Below are positions 44,301 through 52,751 of a DNA stretch of 64,000 nucleotides, piece after piece. Numbering within the stretch: the first letter of the stretch is position 1; every line of letters begins with the position of its first letter. The notes beneath the pieces are model-generated. The model was not told the origin of the DNA and made no database searches. It worked only from the letters and a program-made list of their open reading frames with translations. The DNA is taken from contig JAISUS010000017.1 of the NCBI GenBank assembly GCA_031271965.1, positions 1 to 64,000 of the forward strand, read 5' to 3'. This DNA comes from Prevotella sp. (GTDB lineage Bacteria > Bacteroidota > Bacteroidia > Bacteroidales > Dysgonomonadaceae). Made by a program: the position numbers and the translations under genes.

Positions 44301-44485
44301 GTGCCATTCGTAGTTCCCTTTTCTGATACAGTTACACCAATAAGAGGCTCTTTGGTATTCTTGTCTAAAATTACCCCCTCAACAGTAAGTACATTCTGAG
44401 CATATAGGCCTATGTCAAAACATAAGAGGGCGAGACACACAAGGAGACTATGAACTATTCTCCTTCGAAATAGGTTTCTTTTCAT
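41318..44485 (-). CDS. SusC/RagA-family TonB-dependent outer membrane transporter
   Basis: The 1055-aa product imports oligosaccharides through the outer membrane with TonB energy. After a signal peptide (ending GLYAQ) comes a carboxypeptidase-regulatory-like domain (about 34-110). A plug domain follows (about 115-235), with DDVVVVGYGVQKKVNLTGAV, VLIDGIEGD and IYGARAAAGVILVTTKKG. The rest is a long beta-barrel ending in Phe. There is no STN domain, so it is not expected to signal to an anti-sigma factor, and the PUL is probably controlled by the membrane regulator at 46226. A -7 element is about 60 bp upstream. Confidence 0.97.
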   Translation of the reverse strand: MKRNLFRRRIVHSLLVCLALLCFDIGLYAQNVLTVEGVILDKNTKEPLIGVTVSEKGTTNGTMTDIDGNFTLKAKQGAILVFTSIGYKSVEHPASSKMNVAMEEDSKMLDDVVVVGYGVQKKVNLTGAVAALDGKDIASRPSANALSSMQGLLPGVTVLRSGGQPGSETSGIRVRGMSSTGTANALVLIDGIEGDMALLNPDDIASVSVLKDAAASAIYGARAAAGVILVTTKKGSSAQKVKISYNGSVGLNLPTYMPERVTAWEEQSMIDISRINASINPVTGAPTGAAEWDAERASWVGNPNYNYRPNGQRWEFFQSTNWIDEGVKDYTMSQDHSVSATGGSEKTQYYLSFGYHDKEGLLKYGPDGNKRTNLRLTLNTELNKYVSVDVLGTYQGNYTEQSAFGSLGVLNSLYTARGRQPIFNPLEDTNYAINPYNGDLQVNPIDIMKNSGINKSRYEAYTGKVGLHFKNFVKGLTIDINASRRADYFNQEIDRRLLKWPGKDGQGERSNTGTSNSLTKTKNYAYQDKFEALVNYDYKIKNHTFHALLGASYEQYNKDQISGVANNLLSNDFFSFNFYDNALAANSSLSDLIQPWKMASLFGRLNYDFAGRYLFEANFRYDGSSRLDPSSRWDIFPSFSAGWRVNEEPWFESLKDNVSNLKLRASWGELGNSSALSGYFPYLGLITNRDNNNNVIKLVGNPVYYQKEMASKDITWEILQSTNVGIDLGLFNGHLNMTADYYWKKNKNMMANMQVGHIIGVDVPAQNIGELNSWGWELSVNWNHKVGDVSYQIGVNVDDSQNKLVKYTGANVVQEGTVERLEGYALNTIWGYKTDGYWSSRQEYLDYKSANPGFSSFSDNMITGGDVKYLTQGKADHTIGTGDATPENPGDLVYLGTTNGRYLFGVNLSAQWKGFDVSLFFQGVGKRTFLINAETIAPLARSYEMPWTIHRDYWTEDNPNAFFPRIINQNTYNYKPSDKWAQDGAYIRLKNVQLGYTIPVSKKIVQSLRVYIAGTDVWEHSSVLSVFDPEVGNDTNKNKYYPFFRTWTTGVNLTF

Positions 44486-44821
44486 GTGTATTAAAAATTT
44501 AAGTTAGTGAAATGTTTGCAAAAACTATTTTTACAATTCGGATGCAACAAAACTAGACATTAAATATGCACATGATTTTTCAGGGGTAGATATAGTGGAT
44601 TTTAACAAAGGCAATAAAGACATATACAACTACTAATGAACACATTAAAATGATAGCATATGCATTAAAAAGTGGACACTATTTAGATAAAGCATGCCCA
44701 AAACATATCAAAAACTTAGCAGTGTGTGTTCGCACACAAATAAAATCACCCATATTATAATAAAATATAAAACACAAGCGATTAGTACAATTTATATCAA
44801 AAGTTGCTTATTAAAATATAT
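44486..44821. other. 336-bp intergenic region upstream of SusC, probable PUL promoter
   Basis: CAAAACTA (44548-44555) reads TAGTTTTG on the minus strand, a -7 match that leaves a leader of about 55 bases before susC. A 6-bp hairpin TGTGTG-TTCG-CACACA (44723-44738) lies about 85 bp after the lactonase stop and may help end that transcript. No gene is visible. Confidence 0.5.
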
Positions 44822-46009
44822 CTATCGAAGTGAAGCGAATTTTAAACAAACAGGCTTGTCTAATTCTATATCTTTATTCGCATTTTCCAGTAGTCCTGTA
44901 TTTCTATCTATCAGAAATACTTGTATTACATTATTATCCCTGCTGGCTACAAGGAGAAATTTACCATTAGGAGTGATTACAAAATTACGAGGATGAATAC
45001 CCGTTTCCTGATAGCCTGCCCTTGTTAATTTTCCATCATTTTGGTTTATAGAGAAGATAGCTAATCCATCTCCCTTCAGTCGGTTCGAAGCATACAAAAA
45101 TTTACCATCAGGAGTTACATGAATATCGCCACTACCTTTTGCATTCAAAGTATCGGCCTGTATAGACTGTGTTTGAATCAGGTCTCCTTTATGTCTATCA
45201 TAATAGAAAACACCAACTGCACCTGACATTTCATTGATAAGATATGCAAATTTTCCATTCGGATGAAATTCCAAATGTCGTGGTCCCGATCCATCAGCAA
45301 CTTTAAAGGCCGCAGGTACACCTGCCCGTAGATAGTTGCCTTGCCCACCTAAATTCACATCAAACTTATGTATCTTATCAGTTCCAAGATCGTTTGCAAA
45401 TAGATATTTTTCATCAGGGGAATATGTCACACAATGCAAATGAGGTTTTTGTTGCCTGTCCGGATCGACTCCTTTACCTGTGAAATTAATATATTGAGAT
45501 GCTGCTGCCAACGATCCATCCTCTTTTACGTCAAAAACGGTAATGCTTCCTCCTGAATAATTAGCTGTAACAACATGCTTACCTGCATTATCTACAATTA
45601 TATAACAAGGGTCGGCACCTTTCGTCGGTTCTGTATTCAACAATGATAATTCCCCTTTTTCCTTGTCGAAGGCAAATGCATTAGCCGAAGCTTTATCATC
45701 ACCGGTTTCAGAAACAGCATAAACATATTTTTCATCTTTACTTATAGCCAGATAAGAAGGATTCGTTATCTTTGCTTTGCTTTTATAAGTCGAATATCCG
45801 GATACAGTATCAAATTGGTACACATATATACCGTCACTTCCACCTGTCGTATATGTGCCTGCTATCAGATACAGACTGGAATCGTCAATTAACTCTCCTG
45901 TCCGGATATTTGTTGAATTATTTGCATCCACGGTTGCTTTATTTGTATTTTTATTATTACATGAGAAAAAAGAAAATATAGAAGCAATGATTAGAAAAAT
46001 ATATTTCAT
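44822..46009 (-). CDS. Lactonase-family beta-propeller lipoprotein
   Basis: The 395-aa product has a lipobox (FFSC) and a seven-bladed propeller of the Lactonase family (PF10282, 6-phosphogluconolactonase/YbhE-like). Repeats have the pattern PDGKFLYASNR / PNGKFLLVASR / KYVYAVSET, and GSGPRHLEFHPNGKFAYLINE is the most typical segment. The lipid anchor puts it outside the cytoplasm, so it should not serve the pentose phosphate pathway; it may open an aldonic or uronic acid lactone or only bind sugars. It is on the same strand as the PUL, 336 bp upstream of SusC, and probably belongs to it. Confidence 0.85.
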   Translation of the reverse strand: MKYIFLIIASIFSFFSCNNKNTNKATVDANNSTNIRTGELIDDSSLYLIAGTYTTGGSDGIYVYQFDTVSGYSTYKSKAKITNPSYLAISKDEKYVYAVSETGDDKASANAFAFDKEKGELSLLNTEPTKGADPCYIIVDNAGKHVVTANYSGGSITVFDVKEDGSLAAASQYINFTGKGVDPDRQQKPHLHCVTYSPDEKYLFANDLGTDKIHKFDVNLGGQGNYLRAGVPAAFKVADGSGPRHLEFHPNGKFAYLINEMSGAVGVFYYDRHKGDLIQTQSIQADTLNAKGSGDIHVTPDGKFLYASNRLKGDGLAIFSINQNDGKLTRAGYQETGIHPRNFVITPNGKFLLVASRDNNVIQVFLIDRNTGLLENANKDIELDKPVCLKFASLR

Positions 46010-46225
46010 ACAATTCTGTTTTGTTATTAATTAAAACAAAAGAAAAGAAAAAATCCATTCGATGCGCTACTTTTAGTATAATATTTTTATTACTAGAAGT
46101 AATCACTTAAGAAAATATTGTAATTTTATATCTTTCGAGTAAAGTAAGGCCATAGCTGCTGCCATATTCCTATAAAAAACATGAAAGTTAACCACATTTT
46201 ATCAGAAAAAAATATACGTTCAAAG

Positions 46226-47884
46226 ATGAGATTATTTTTTACTTTATTACTCAGCATATATTCTCCATTTATATTCAGTAGTGAATTAGATTCTCTCTTC
46301 AATGTACTAGATAAAAGCATTCAGAATCATCATCAATATATCGAATTTAAGGAAAGAAAGCTGAATAATCTGAAAAGAGATAAACAAAACAAAGATATAT
46401 CCTTAAAAAGTGTATATCAGATTAATAGACAGCTTTCTACCGAATATTATTCTTATATGGCAGATTCGGCAATACATTTCCTGAATGAAAATCTCGATAT
46501 AGCTTATTCACTAAATGATAAAGAAAGAATAAACGAGACAAATATGGAGCTGTCTTCCCTATTTACCTCTCTAGGATTATACAAAGAAGCGGTAGATGCC
46601 TTAAGCAGCATTGACAGAGAAAAATTTGATAAATCCCAGCTCATAGATTATTACCTATGCCAAAGATATTTATATAGCGGCCTATCTTTTTATACTCAAG
46701 ACAAAAGAAGAGGAAAAGAATACGCAGCACTTTATAAAGCTTATCAAGATTCTCTTTTGAATATATTGAATCCCGAATCAGAAGAATATCTTAGGCTCGA
46801 AGAAACTTTACTGAGGCGGATGGGTAAAGTACAGGAAGCATTAGCATTAAATGACAAGCGATTGCGCCTTACCGAACCCGGAATGCCCAAATACGCACTG
46901 GTCACCTTTCATAGATTTCAGATTTATCAGAAACTAAACGATGTTTTTATGCAGAAGAAATTTCTAATTCTTTCTGCCCTCACTGATATTGAAACATCTA
47001 ATAAAGACAATGCCGCCTTATCTAATCTGGCAAATATTTTATACGAAGAAGGAGATATAAACCGGGCTTATAGATATATCCGCTTTTCGCAGGAAAATGC
47101 AAATGATTACAATACCAAGTTGAGGCGATCAGAAATTTTCAGCACTCAAGGAATTATCAATAAATCGTACCAGAGTCAGAACGACCTTCAGACCCAAAAA
47201 CTTCGTCTCTATCTCTTTTTTATTACAGCATTATTGCTCTTGCTAATCTTTGCTCTGATTTTTATATACAGGCAAATGAAAAAACAATCTGCCACAAATA
47301 AAAAAATCAAAGAAATAAATGAACAACTGAACTCTCTCAACAGTCTCCGCAAGAAAATGAACGAACAACTGAGCGATACAAATACAGATCTATCTGAGGC
47401 CAACCATATTAAAGAAAAATATATAGGATATTTTCTGAGCTTATGTTCTACATATATAGATAAACTCGACGATTACCGTAAAATGGTAGGCAAAAAATTG
47501 TCCGGTGGACAAACTGCCGAATTAATAAGACTTACCAGAGTCAGCGATCTGAAAGAAATTGAACTGGAAGAATTATTCTCGAATTTCGATAAGATGTTTT
47601 TACATATATACCCCGATTTTGTAGATGAGTTCAATAATCTTTTGATGGATGACGAAAAAATTATTCCGAAAAAAGGAGAATTGAATACAGAGTTACGCAT
47701 TTTTGCACTCATCAGGCTTGGTGTAGAAGATAGTTCCATGATTGCAAAATTCCTTGGTTATTCGGTGAATACAATCTATAATTACAGGGCAAAAGTAAAA
47801 AATAAAACAAAAATATCGCGTGACGATTTCGAAACCACAGTAAGAAAAATAGGGACATATTCAAACAATAATACCCAACCCTAA
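46226..47884 (+). CDS. Membrane-bound PUL regulator with DUF6377 and C-terminal HTH
   Basis: The 552-aa product has an N-terminal signal-type segment, a helical TPR-like periplasmic region (about 25-320), one membrane helix (YLFFITALLLLLIFALIFIY near 330-350) and a cytoplasmic coiled coil. A LuxR-like HTH follows (LGVEDSSMIAKFLGYSVNTIYNYRAKVKNKT). This is the DUF6377 architecture of Bacteroidetes regulators, comparable in layout to SusR. It is divergent from the lactonase and PUL, so it most likely senses a PUL oligosaccharide and activates the locus. The frame opens at 46181; 46226 is chosen because the hydrophobic N-terminus begins there. Confidence 0.85.
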   Translation: MRLFFTLLLSIYSPFIFSSELDSLFNVLDKSIQNHHQYIEFKERKLNNLKRDKQNKDISLKSVYQINRQLSTEYYSYMADSAIHFLNENLDIAYSLNDKERINETNMELSSLFTSLGLYKEAVDALSSIDREKFDKSQLIDYYLCQRYLYSGLSFYTQDKRRGKEYAALYKAYQDSLLNILNPESEEYLRLEETLLRRMGKVQEALALNDKRLRLTEPGMPKYALVTFHRFQIYQKLNDVFMQKKFLILSALTDIETSNKDNAALSNLANILYEEGDINRAYRYIRFSQENANDYNTKLRRSEIFSTQGIINKSYQSQNDLQTQKLRLYLFFITALLLLLIFALIFIYRQMKKQSATNKKIKEINEQLNSLNSLRKKMNEQLSDTNTDLSEANHIKEKYIGYFLSLCSTYIDKLDDYRKMVGKKLSGGQTAELIRLTRVSDLKEIELEELFSNFDKMFLHIYPDFVDEFNNLLMDDEKIIPKKGELNTELRIFALIRLGVEDSSMIAKFLGYSVNTIYNYRAKVKNKTKISRDDFETTVRKIGTYSNNNTQP

Positions 47885-48003
47885 AAAAAGTCTGGTTATA
47901 AACAAATTAGCTCCGCACAAAAAACTTTATCAGTATTTAGCCCTTTTAAACGAGGTACTTTTACCTGAAATAATTACTTTCGCATAAAATAACTAAACAG
48001 GAT

Positions 48004-49026
48004 ATGATATATAGTTTTGCGAACGATTATGCCGAAGGATGCCATCCTTCTATACTAAAGGCTCTTACCGACAGTAATATTATCCAACAGGCCGGATATG
48101 GCGACGATGAGTATACGAAAAATGCAGAATCTATTATACGCCAATTAACAGCTACCGACGCAGAAGTACATATGATAGCCGGGGGCACATTAGCTAATCT
48201 TACTGTATTATCCTCTATCCTCAAGCCTTTTGAATCGGTAGTGGCTGCTACTACAGGACATATTTATGTAAATGAAACAGGAGCAATAGAAGCTACAGGC
48301 CATAAAGTAGAAGCTGCTCCTTCTAAGGATGGAAAACTACGTCCGGAAGATATTATACCTTTTTTAAATAAAGCCCGGGGGCATCATGTAGTGCGGACTC
48401 GTGTTGTATATATTTCTAATTCAACAGAACTGGGTACAGTATACACCAAGCAGGAACTATCCGGATTGTCAGAATTTTGTAAGGCAAACGATCTTATTCT
48501 GTTTATGGATGGAGCACGCCTTCCAATGGCATTAACGGCAGCCTCAAACGATCTTACATTAGCGGATATAGCTGCATTGACTGATATATTTTATTTAGGT
48601 GGCACCAAATGTGGCGCTCTGCTGGGAGAAGCAGTTGTCATAGTAAATCCTGAATTAAAAAAGGACTTCAAATACCATCTGAAACAACGGGGAGCATTGA
48701 CAGCCAAAGGGCGTTCGATGGGAATACAATTCGATCAATTACTCAGAAATGATTTGATTTTTGATCTGGCCCGGCACGCCAATCTTATGGCAAGCAAGCT
48801 ATCCAATGCTTTCAAATCCTCGGGGTACCCTATGCTTATTGACTCTGATACAAATCAGATCTTTCCTGTATTACCTAATCATATTATACAAAAGCTACAG
48901 CGGAAATATAGCTTTTTGGTATGGAATATTATAGACTCCGACCACTCTTGTATCCGCCTGATAACATCATGGGCTACTCCGGAAAGTATAGTTGATAAAT
49001 TTGCAGAAGATCTATCCCAAGTATAG
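48004..49026 (+). CDS. Low-specificity threonine aldolase (PLP-dependent)
   Basis: The enzyme splits threonine or allo-threonine to glycine and acetaldehyde. The 340-aa product starts with the family segment FANDYAEGCHPSILKAL, includes GYGDDEYT, and has the PLP lysine in FYLGGTKCGALLGEA near residue 203, preceded by LFMDGARLPMAL whose Asp binds the PLP nitrogen. The length is normal. It is a single gene facing the convergent SDR gene, with a 10-bp gap. Together with tdh-kbl at the end of the window it gives two routes from threonine to glycine. Confidence 0.94.
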   Translation: MIYSFANDYAEGCHPSILKALTDSNIIQQAGYGDDEYTKNAESIIRQLTATDAEVHMIAGGTLANLTVLSSILKPFESVVAATTGHIYVNETGAIEATGHKVEAAPSKDGKLRPEDIIPFLNKARGHHVVRTRVVYISNSTELGTVYTKQELSGLSEFCKANDLILFMDGARLPMALTAASNDLTLADIAALTDIFYLGGTKCGALLGEAVVIVNPELKKDFKYHLKQRGALTAKGRSMGIQFDQLLRNDLIFDLARHANLMASKLSNAFKSSGYPMLIDSDTNQIFPVLPNHIIQKLQRKYSFLVWNIIDSDHSCIRLITSWATPESIVDKFAEDLSQV

Positions 49027-49036
49027 GATAATATAT

Positions 49037-49936
49037 TTATTTATGCAATAAGTCTTTTATTGCCTCATCTAAATATTCGAATTTAAATCGATAGCGCATA
49101 TCCAGCAAACGTTCGGGAATGGCACGTTGCCCGTCTGTAATGAGTGTGGCACCCTCGCCTATTACTAGTTTTATAAGAAAAGCCGGTATATGAAAAATAC
49201 GGGGACGGTACAGCGTTTTCGATAATATATTGCAGAACCGTCTGTTTGTAACCGGATTTGGTGAAGTAAAATTGAAACTACCGCGAGCTTCAGGAGTATT
49301 AAGCAGAAAGATTATCCCATTCACCATGTCATCAATATGTATCCACGATATATATTGCTTTCCAGACCCTAAAATACTACCCAATCCAATCCGGAAAGGA
49401 AGAGTCAGCATAGACAACATACCTCCCTCGCCGGAGAGGACAACCCCTGTTCGTAATGTACATACACGGGTATGACGACCGTCAGCTGCCATTGCCAGTT
49501 CTTCCCATTTTTTACATAACTGGTATGTAAACTCATCATGGGGCTCTGAATTTTCATTAATAACATTTTCTTTTTGAGCACCATAATAACCTATTGCCGA
49601 TCCCGAAACGAATACCCGGGGAGCGGTAGTGCTCATTTTTATTAATTCGGTCAGCCTTCGGGTTATATTCCAACGACTGTTACATAACTTTTCTTTCTGT
49701 TTTTTTGTCCAACGTTTCTTGGCAATAGGTTCACCTGCAAGGTTTATAATAGCATCATAACCATCCAGCGATTTTAAGGTATCAAGAGAACTGCAATAAT
49801 CTGTCTGTTCACCTAACTTCAGTTTTGCTTTATCTACATCACGGCTAAAAACAGTTATAGCATGCCCCTGCAATGATAATGTCCGAATCAAAGCTTTTCC
49901 GATAAGACCTGTGCCGCCTGTGATAAAAATACGCAT
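49037..49936 (-). CDS. TIGR01777 family NAD(P)-binding epimerase-like protein
   Basis: The 299-aa product is an extended SDR. GGTGLIGKAL near residue 7 is the dinucleotide-binding loop, INLAGEPIAKKRWT the family-specific segment, and VSGSAIGYYG holds the Tyr of the active site. The C-terminal 50 residues match DUF1731. E. coli YfcH and plant SulA are relatives, and no substrate is firmly known. It follows the YhcH-family gene by 21 bp and may be the last gene of that operon. Confidence 0.9.
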   Translation of the reverse strand: MRIFITGGTGLIGKALIRTLSLQGHAITVFSRDVDKAKLKLGEQTDYCSSLDTLKSLDGYDAIINLAGEPIAKKRWTKKQKEKLCNSRWNITRRLTELIKMSTTAPRVFVSGSAIGYYGAQKENVINENSEPHDEFTYQLCKKWEELAMAADGRHTRVCTLRTGVVLSGEGGMLSMLTLPFRIGLGSILGSGKQYISWIHIDDMVNGIIFLLNTPEARGSFNFTSPNPVTNRRFCNILSKTLYRPRIFHIPAFLIKLVIGEGATLITDGQRAIPERLLDMRYRFKFEYLDEAIKDLLHK

Positions 49937-49957
49937 ATAATTATTCCATTTTCAGGT

Positions 49958-50584
49958 TCATTCTACCTGTATCTTAAATACAACTTTACGTACCGGCTCT
50001 TTTTCTCCGTACTGTATATTCGTAAGATGGATATCATCAGGGAAAAAGATAGTAAAATGATTAGCACCAACTACATGGTATGTAATAAACGGTACTTTAA
50101 AAAGAGCTATGTCTTTTTCCCCGGAATAGGGGTTTACCGTTTCGGTAGCATCTTGCAGCTTGGCATAACCATGTAATTCCCGCCCTGAAACAACATATTG
50201 CAAATCAATATACTTCTTGTGCCCTTCCAACTGCTCCTTACCGGGAACACGAGTGGTATATTCCTGTACATTGATTTTAACATCATCGCCTAATGTTTGT
50301 TGCCCAAGCGGTAATGAAGATAAATCATTATCATGTATAAATTTGAATACCTTTTGCCACCGTTGAGGATGCTTCCGGTAGTGTTTGGCAAAAGTATTTA
50401 TGTCAATACCCGGATCGCAAATTGCGTTTACACCTTCCATCCACGACTTACCGTAGAACCATTCTTTTTGCTTTTTCGATACCTTATCTCGATTATTCTG
50501 TGCTGGCAAAAGAGTCAGACTACTCAGAACAATTAAAAAAGAAAATACAATCCTTACTCTTAATAAATTATTTTCTGTACTCAT
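49958..50584 (-). CDS. YhcH/YjgK/YiaL-family protein with signal peptide
   Basis: The C-terminal 150 residues match the YhcH/YjgK/YiaL (DUF386) cupin-like family: EYTTR, then EGHKKYIDLQYVVSGREL, ending in HFTIFFPDDIHLTN with the metal-ligand residues. Family members are cytoplasmic in enterobacteria and linked to sugar-acid or sialic-acid use. This one begins with a hydrophobic segment (residues 10-28, ending LLPAQ) typical of export, which is unusual. It is 8 bp after the acyltransferase gene and 21 bp before the SDR gene, so the three probably form an operon. Confidence 0.85.
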   Translation of the reverse strand: MSTENNLLRVRIVFSFLIVLSSLTLLPAQNNRDKVSKKQKEWFYGKSWMEGVNAICDPGIDINTFAKHYRKHPQRWQKVFKFIHDNDLSSLPLGQQTLGDDVKINVQEYTTRVPGKEQLEGHKKYIDLQYVVSGRELHGYAKLQDATETVNPYSGEKDIALFKVPFITYHVVGANHFTIFFPDDIHLTNIQYGEKEPVRKVVFKIQVE

Positions 50585-50592
50585 CTTTTCGA

Positions 50593-51729
50593 TTACATGA
50601 TTACCTTTCTTGTTATTTTATTCATGCTCATCAACCATATTATCAACAGGGATATAGCAAAAGTAAACACAGCTATTATCACTATCTTAAGAAATGGCGG
50701 AACCGGAATACCCGGATATATAAGATCATATCCTAATTGTACAAAGATAAAATGACAAAGGTAAATTCCAAAAGTTAAGGCTGCTGTTTTTTTCAAAAAA
50801 GGAGAAGATTTCACTTTTATCTTTTGCATAATGATAAATACCGAGAATGTCATCAGAAAGACATTGATTCCGGAGAAATACCAAATGATTTCAAGATTGG
50901 CATAACTACCCGGATAATATTCCTGAGTCAGGATAAAACCTCCCGAAGTAATGGCATATCCGATTGCAAACAGGGGTATGGCAACAGATAAAGTCTTTTT
51001 CCAATCCCAATTAAGTGGATGGTGCGTCAAGTAGTATGCCAACACCATATATCCCAGAAATCCGGAAAAGTAGTAGAACATTCCGTAAGGGTTCCAATCA
51101 CACACACCGAGCAACCCCATATTTCCGTAATTACCTTCATAGCCTAACAGTGGAGCAAGCATTTGCAGATAAGGCAAGCACATGTTAACTATCCAGATAC
51201 GCAAAAACCATTGTACATCTTTTTTTGAAGCTTGTTTCAGCCAAGCACCTATTATAGGCATGAACAAGTAAAGACCTATTAGCATGTACACATACCAAAG
51301 AGCCGTCGTATCGTAACTAAAATTAAAAAGGAAGGTATATAATTTTATTAATGTAGCAGTCAACGTATGATCTTCTGTTACAATATTAGGGCTTATGATT
51401 TCTATGCCGGAGTGAATATAAAGATAATATAGTATGGGCAGCATCATTGACCAGAATACAAACGGAGCAATAAGCCTCCTAGCCCTTTTTTTGTAGAATG
51501 TAGCCATATCTACGTCAACAGGCAATAGCAATACACCCGATATCATAACGAAAAGAGGGACACATGGACGGACAAGACTACCGATGAAGGCACCTGTAAG
51601 AAATTCATAATGATTGTTTTCAAACTGCCCGACAAAAGGATCGCAGCTATGAGAAACTATAACCAAAAAACAGGCTGTGAGACGAAGGATATCGACCCAT
51701 GCGATATGCTCTTTTTGTATTCCATTCAT
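50593..51729 (-). CDS. Acyltransferase family 3 membrane protein
   Basis: The 378-aa product has about ten hydrophobic segments and the acyltransferase-3 N-terminus (WVDILRLTACFLVIVSHSCDPF), in which the His is the conserved catalytic residue. The segment RPCVPLFVMISGVLL follows near residue 70. Enzymes of this family O-acetylate or O-acylate cell-envelope polysaccharides. The open frame extends 20 codons upstream; 51729 is preferred because MNGIQKEHIAWVDILR is the usual short cytoplasmic start. It leads a probable operon with the YhcH-family gene. Confidence 0.88.
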   Translation of the reverse strand: MNGIQKEHIAWVDILRLTACFLVIVSHSCDPFVGQFENNHYEFLTGAFIGSLVRPCVPLFVMISGVLLLPVDVDMATFYKKRARRLIAPFVFWSMMLPILYYLYIHSGIEIISPNIVTEDHTLTATLIKLYTFLFNFSYDTTALWYVYMLIGLYLFMPIIGAWLKQASKKDVQWFLRIWIVNMCLPYLQMLAPLLGYEGNYGNMGLLGVCDWNPYGMFYYFSGFLGYMVLAYYLTHHPLNWDWKKTLSVAIPLFAIGYAITSGGFILTQEYYPGSYANLEIIWYFSGINVFLMTFSVFIIMQKIKVKSSPFLKKTAALTFGIYLCHFIFVQLGYDLIYPGIPVPPFLKIVIIAVFTFAISLLIIWLMSMNKITRKVIM

Positions 51730-51878
51730 AATTATCAAACTTAAGATGGCCGAAATTACGTAAATAAAGCATGTTCTAAAAGACAACAACTACATATTAT
51801 ATCCAAAGAATGTTAAAATAACCGAAAAATAAAATATTTTCAAAAAGCATAAACCTAGTAAAGTTTTTGATATTTTTA

Positions 51879-51886
51879 TATCTTTG
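51879..51886 (+). promoter_or_regulatory. -7 promoter element for the exported protein
   Basis: TATCTTTG is a perfect match 34 bp upstream of the start at 51921. No -33 box is convincing. Confidence 0.5.
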
Positions 51887-51920
51887 ACAATATCTTAACA
51901 ACACCTTATACAAAACTATT

Positions 51921-52589
51921 ATGAGAAAATTACAATTTTACATTTTAGCCTTACTACTATTGTTCTTTCCAATATTAATAGAGGGACAAAATAGCGTAAA
52001 TGTGGATATATATCCGGAAAGGACTATAACACTGAACTATGAGAAATTTAACCTAAACACATTTAGTTCTAAATTTGCCCAATCCGGTAGTCTGGATTAT
52101 ACTTATACCGAAGCTGACGGAACCCAAATACGGGTAACCTGTCAAAGAATAGGAGAACCTATAGAAGTGTATGAGATACCTCCATCGCCGGCTGTACATC
52201 GCTTGTATAAAGAATTTTATCCCGATGGCAATATGAAGCAGAAAGGATTATATTTACCACAGCAATTCCCTATCGGAAAATGGTTGGAATGCGATCGGAA
52301 TGGAAGATGCAGGGTGGTTGACCAAGACATGGAAAGAGGAAGCGTCAACTATAATGATATGCTGAAAATATTGGAAAGATACAATTTCCTCAATGGTCCC
52401 GATAATTGGCAAGTATTTGTGGTTTGGTATAACGACATTGCTCATCAATGGGGAGCTAAACTTCGAAAAGGGACTGAATATAAAACCTTGACTATAGATG
52501 CCAACTCCGGAAAAGTTTCTAATGAGTTTGGATATGAGATCAGTATGCCCAATATCGAAGTTAACAGAGAATACTTTCAATCCGAATAG
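51921..52589 (+). CDS. Exported protein of unknown function
   Basis: The 222-aa product has a signal peptide (MRKLQFYILALLLLFFPILIEGQ). A short MORN-like stretch lies near residues 105-125 (YPDGNMKQKGLYLPQQFPIGKW), the pattern of antitoxin- or membrane-associated repeats. The C-terminal 50 residues (LTIDANSGKVSNEFGYEI) recall a PepSY-like strand pattern, but I cannot name a family. It is monocistronic with its own -7 element and precedes the sigma-factor gene by 162 bp. Confidence 0.7.
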   Translation: MRKLQFYILALLLLFFPILIEGQNSVNVDIYPERTITLNYEKFNLNTFSSKFAQSGSLDYTYTEADGTQIRVTCQRIGEPIEVYEIPPSPAVHRLYKEFYPDGNMKQKGLYLPQQFPIGKWLECDRNGRCRVVDQDMERGSVNYNDMLKILERYNFLNGPDNWQVFVVWYNDIAHQWGAKLRKGTEYKTLTIDANSGKVSNEFGYEISMPNIEVNREYFQSE

Positions 52590-52714
52590 AATTTTGTCAA
52601 TTCTCATTATATTTATGGGAGAACTTATTATTATTCAATAAAGATACCGGATGAAACCACCTTAATATTAACACCATACCTTAGTTGCCTATACAATTGT
52701 TAAAACGTATTTTG

Positions 52715-52722
52715 TATATTTG
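52715..52722 (+). promoter_or_regulatory. -7 promoter element for the ECF sigma factor
   Basis: TATATTTG is a perfect match 29 bp upstream of the start at 52752. Confidence 0.5.
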
Positions 52723-52751
52723 TAAAGTCAAACTCAGTAAATAGAAGGATC

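Noticed and set aside
44694-44996. 100-aa open frame in the intergenic region upstream of SusC
   Set aside because: Half of it is antisense to the lactonase gene and the rest is A/T-rich sequence with a hairpin.
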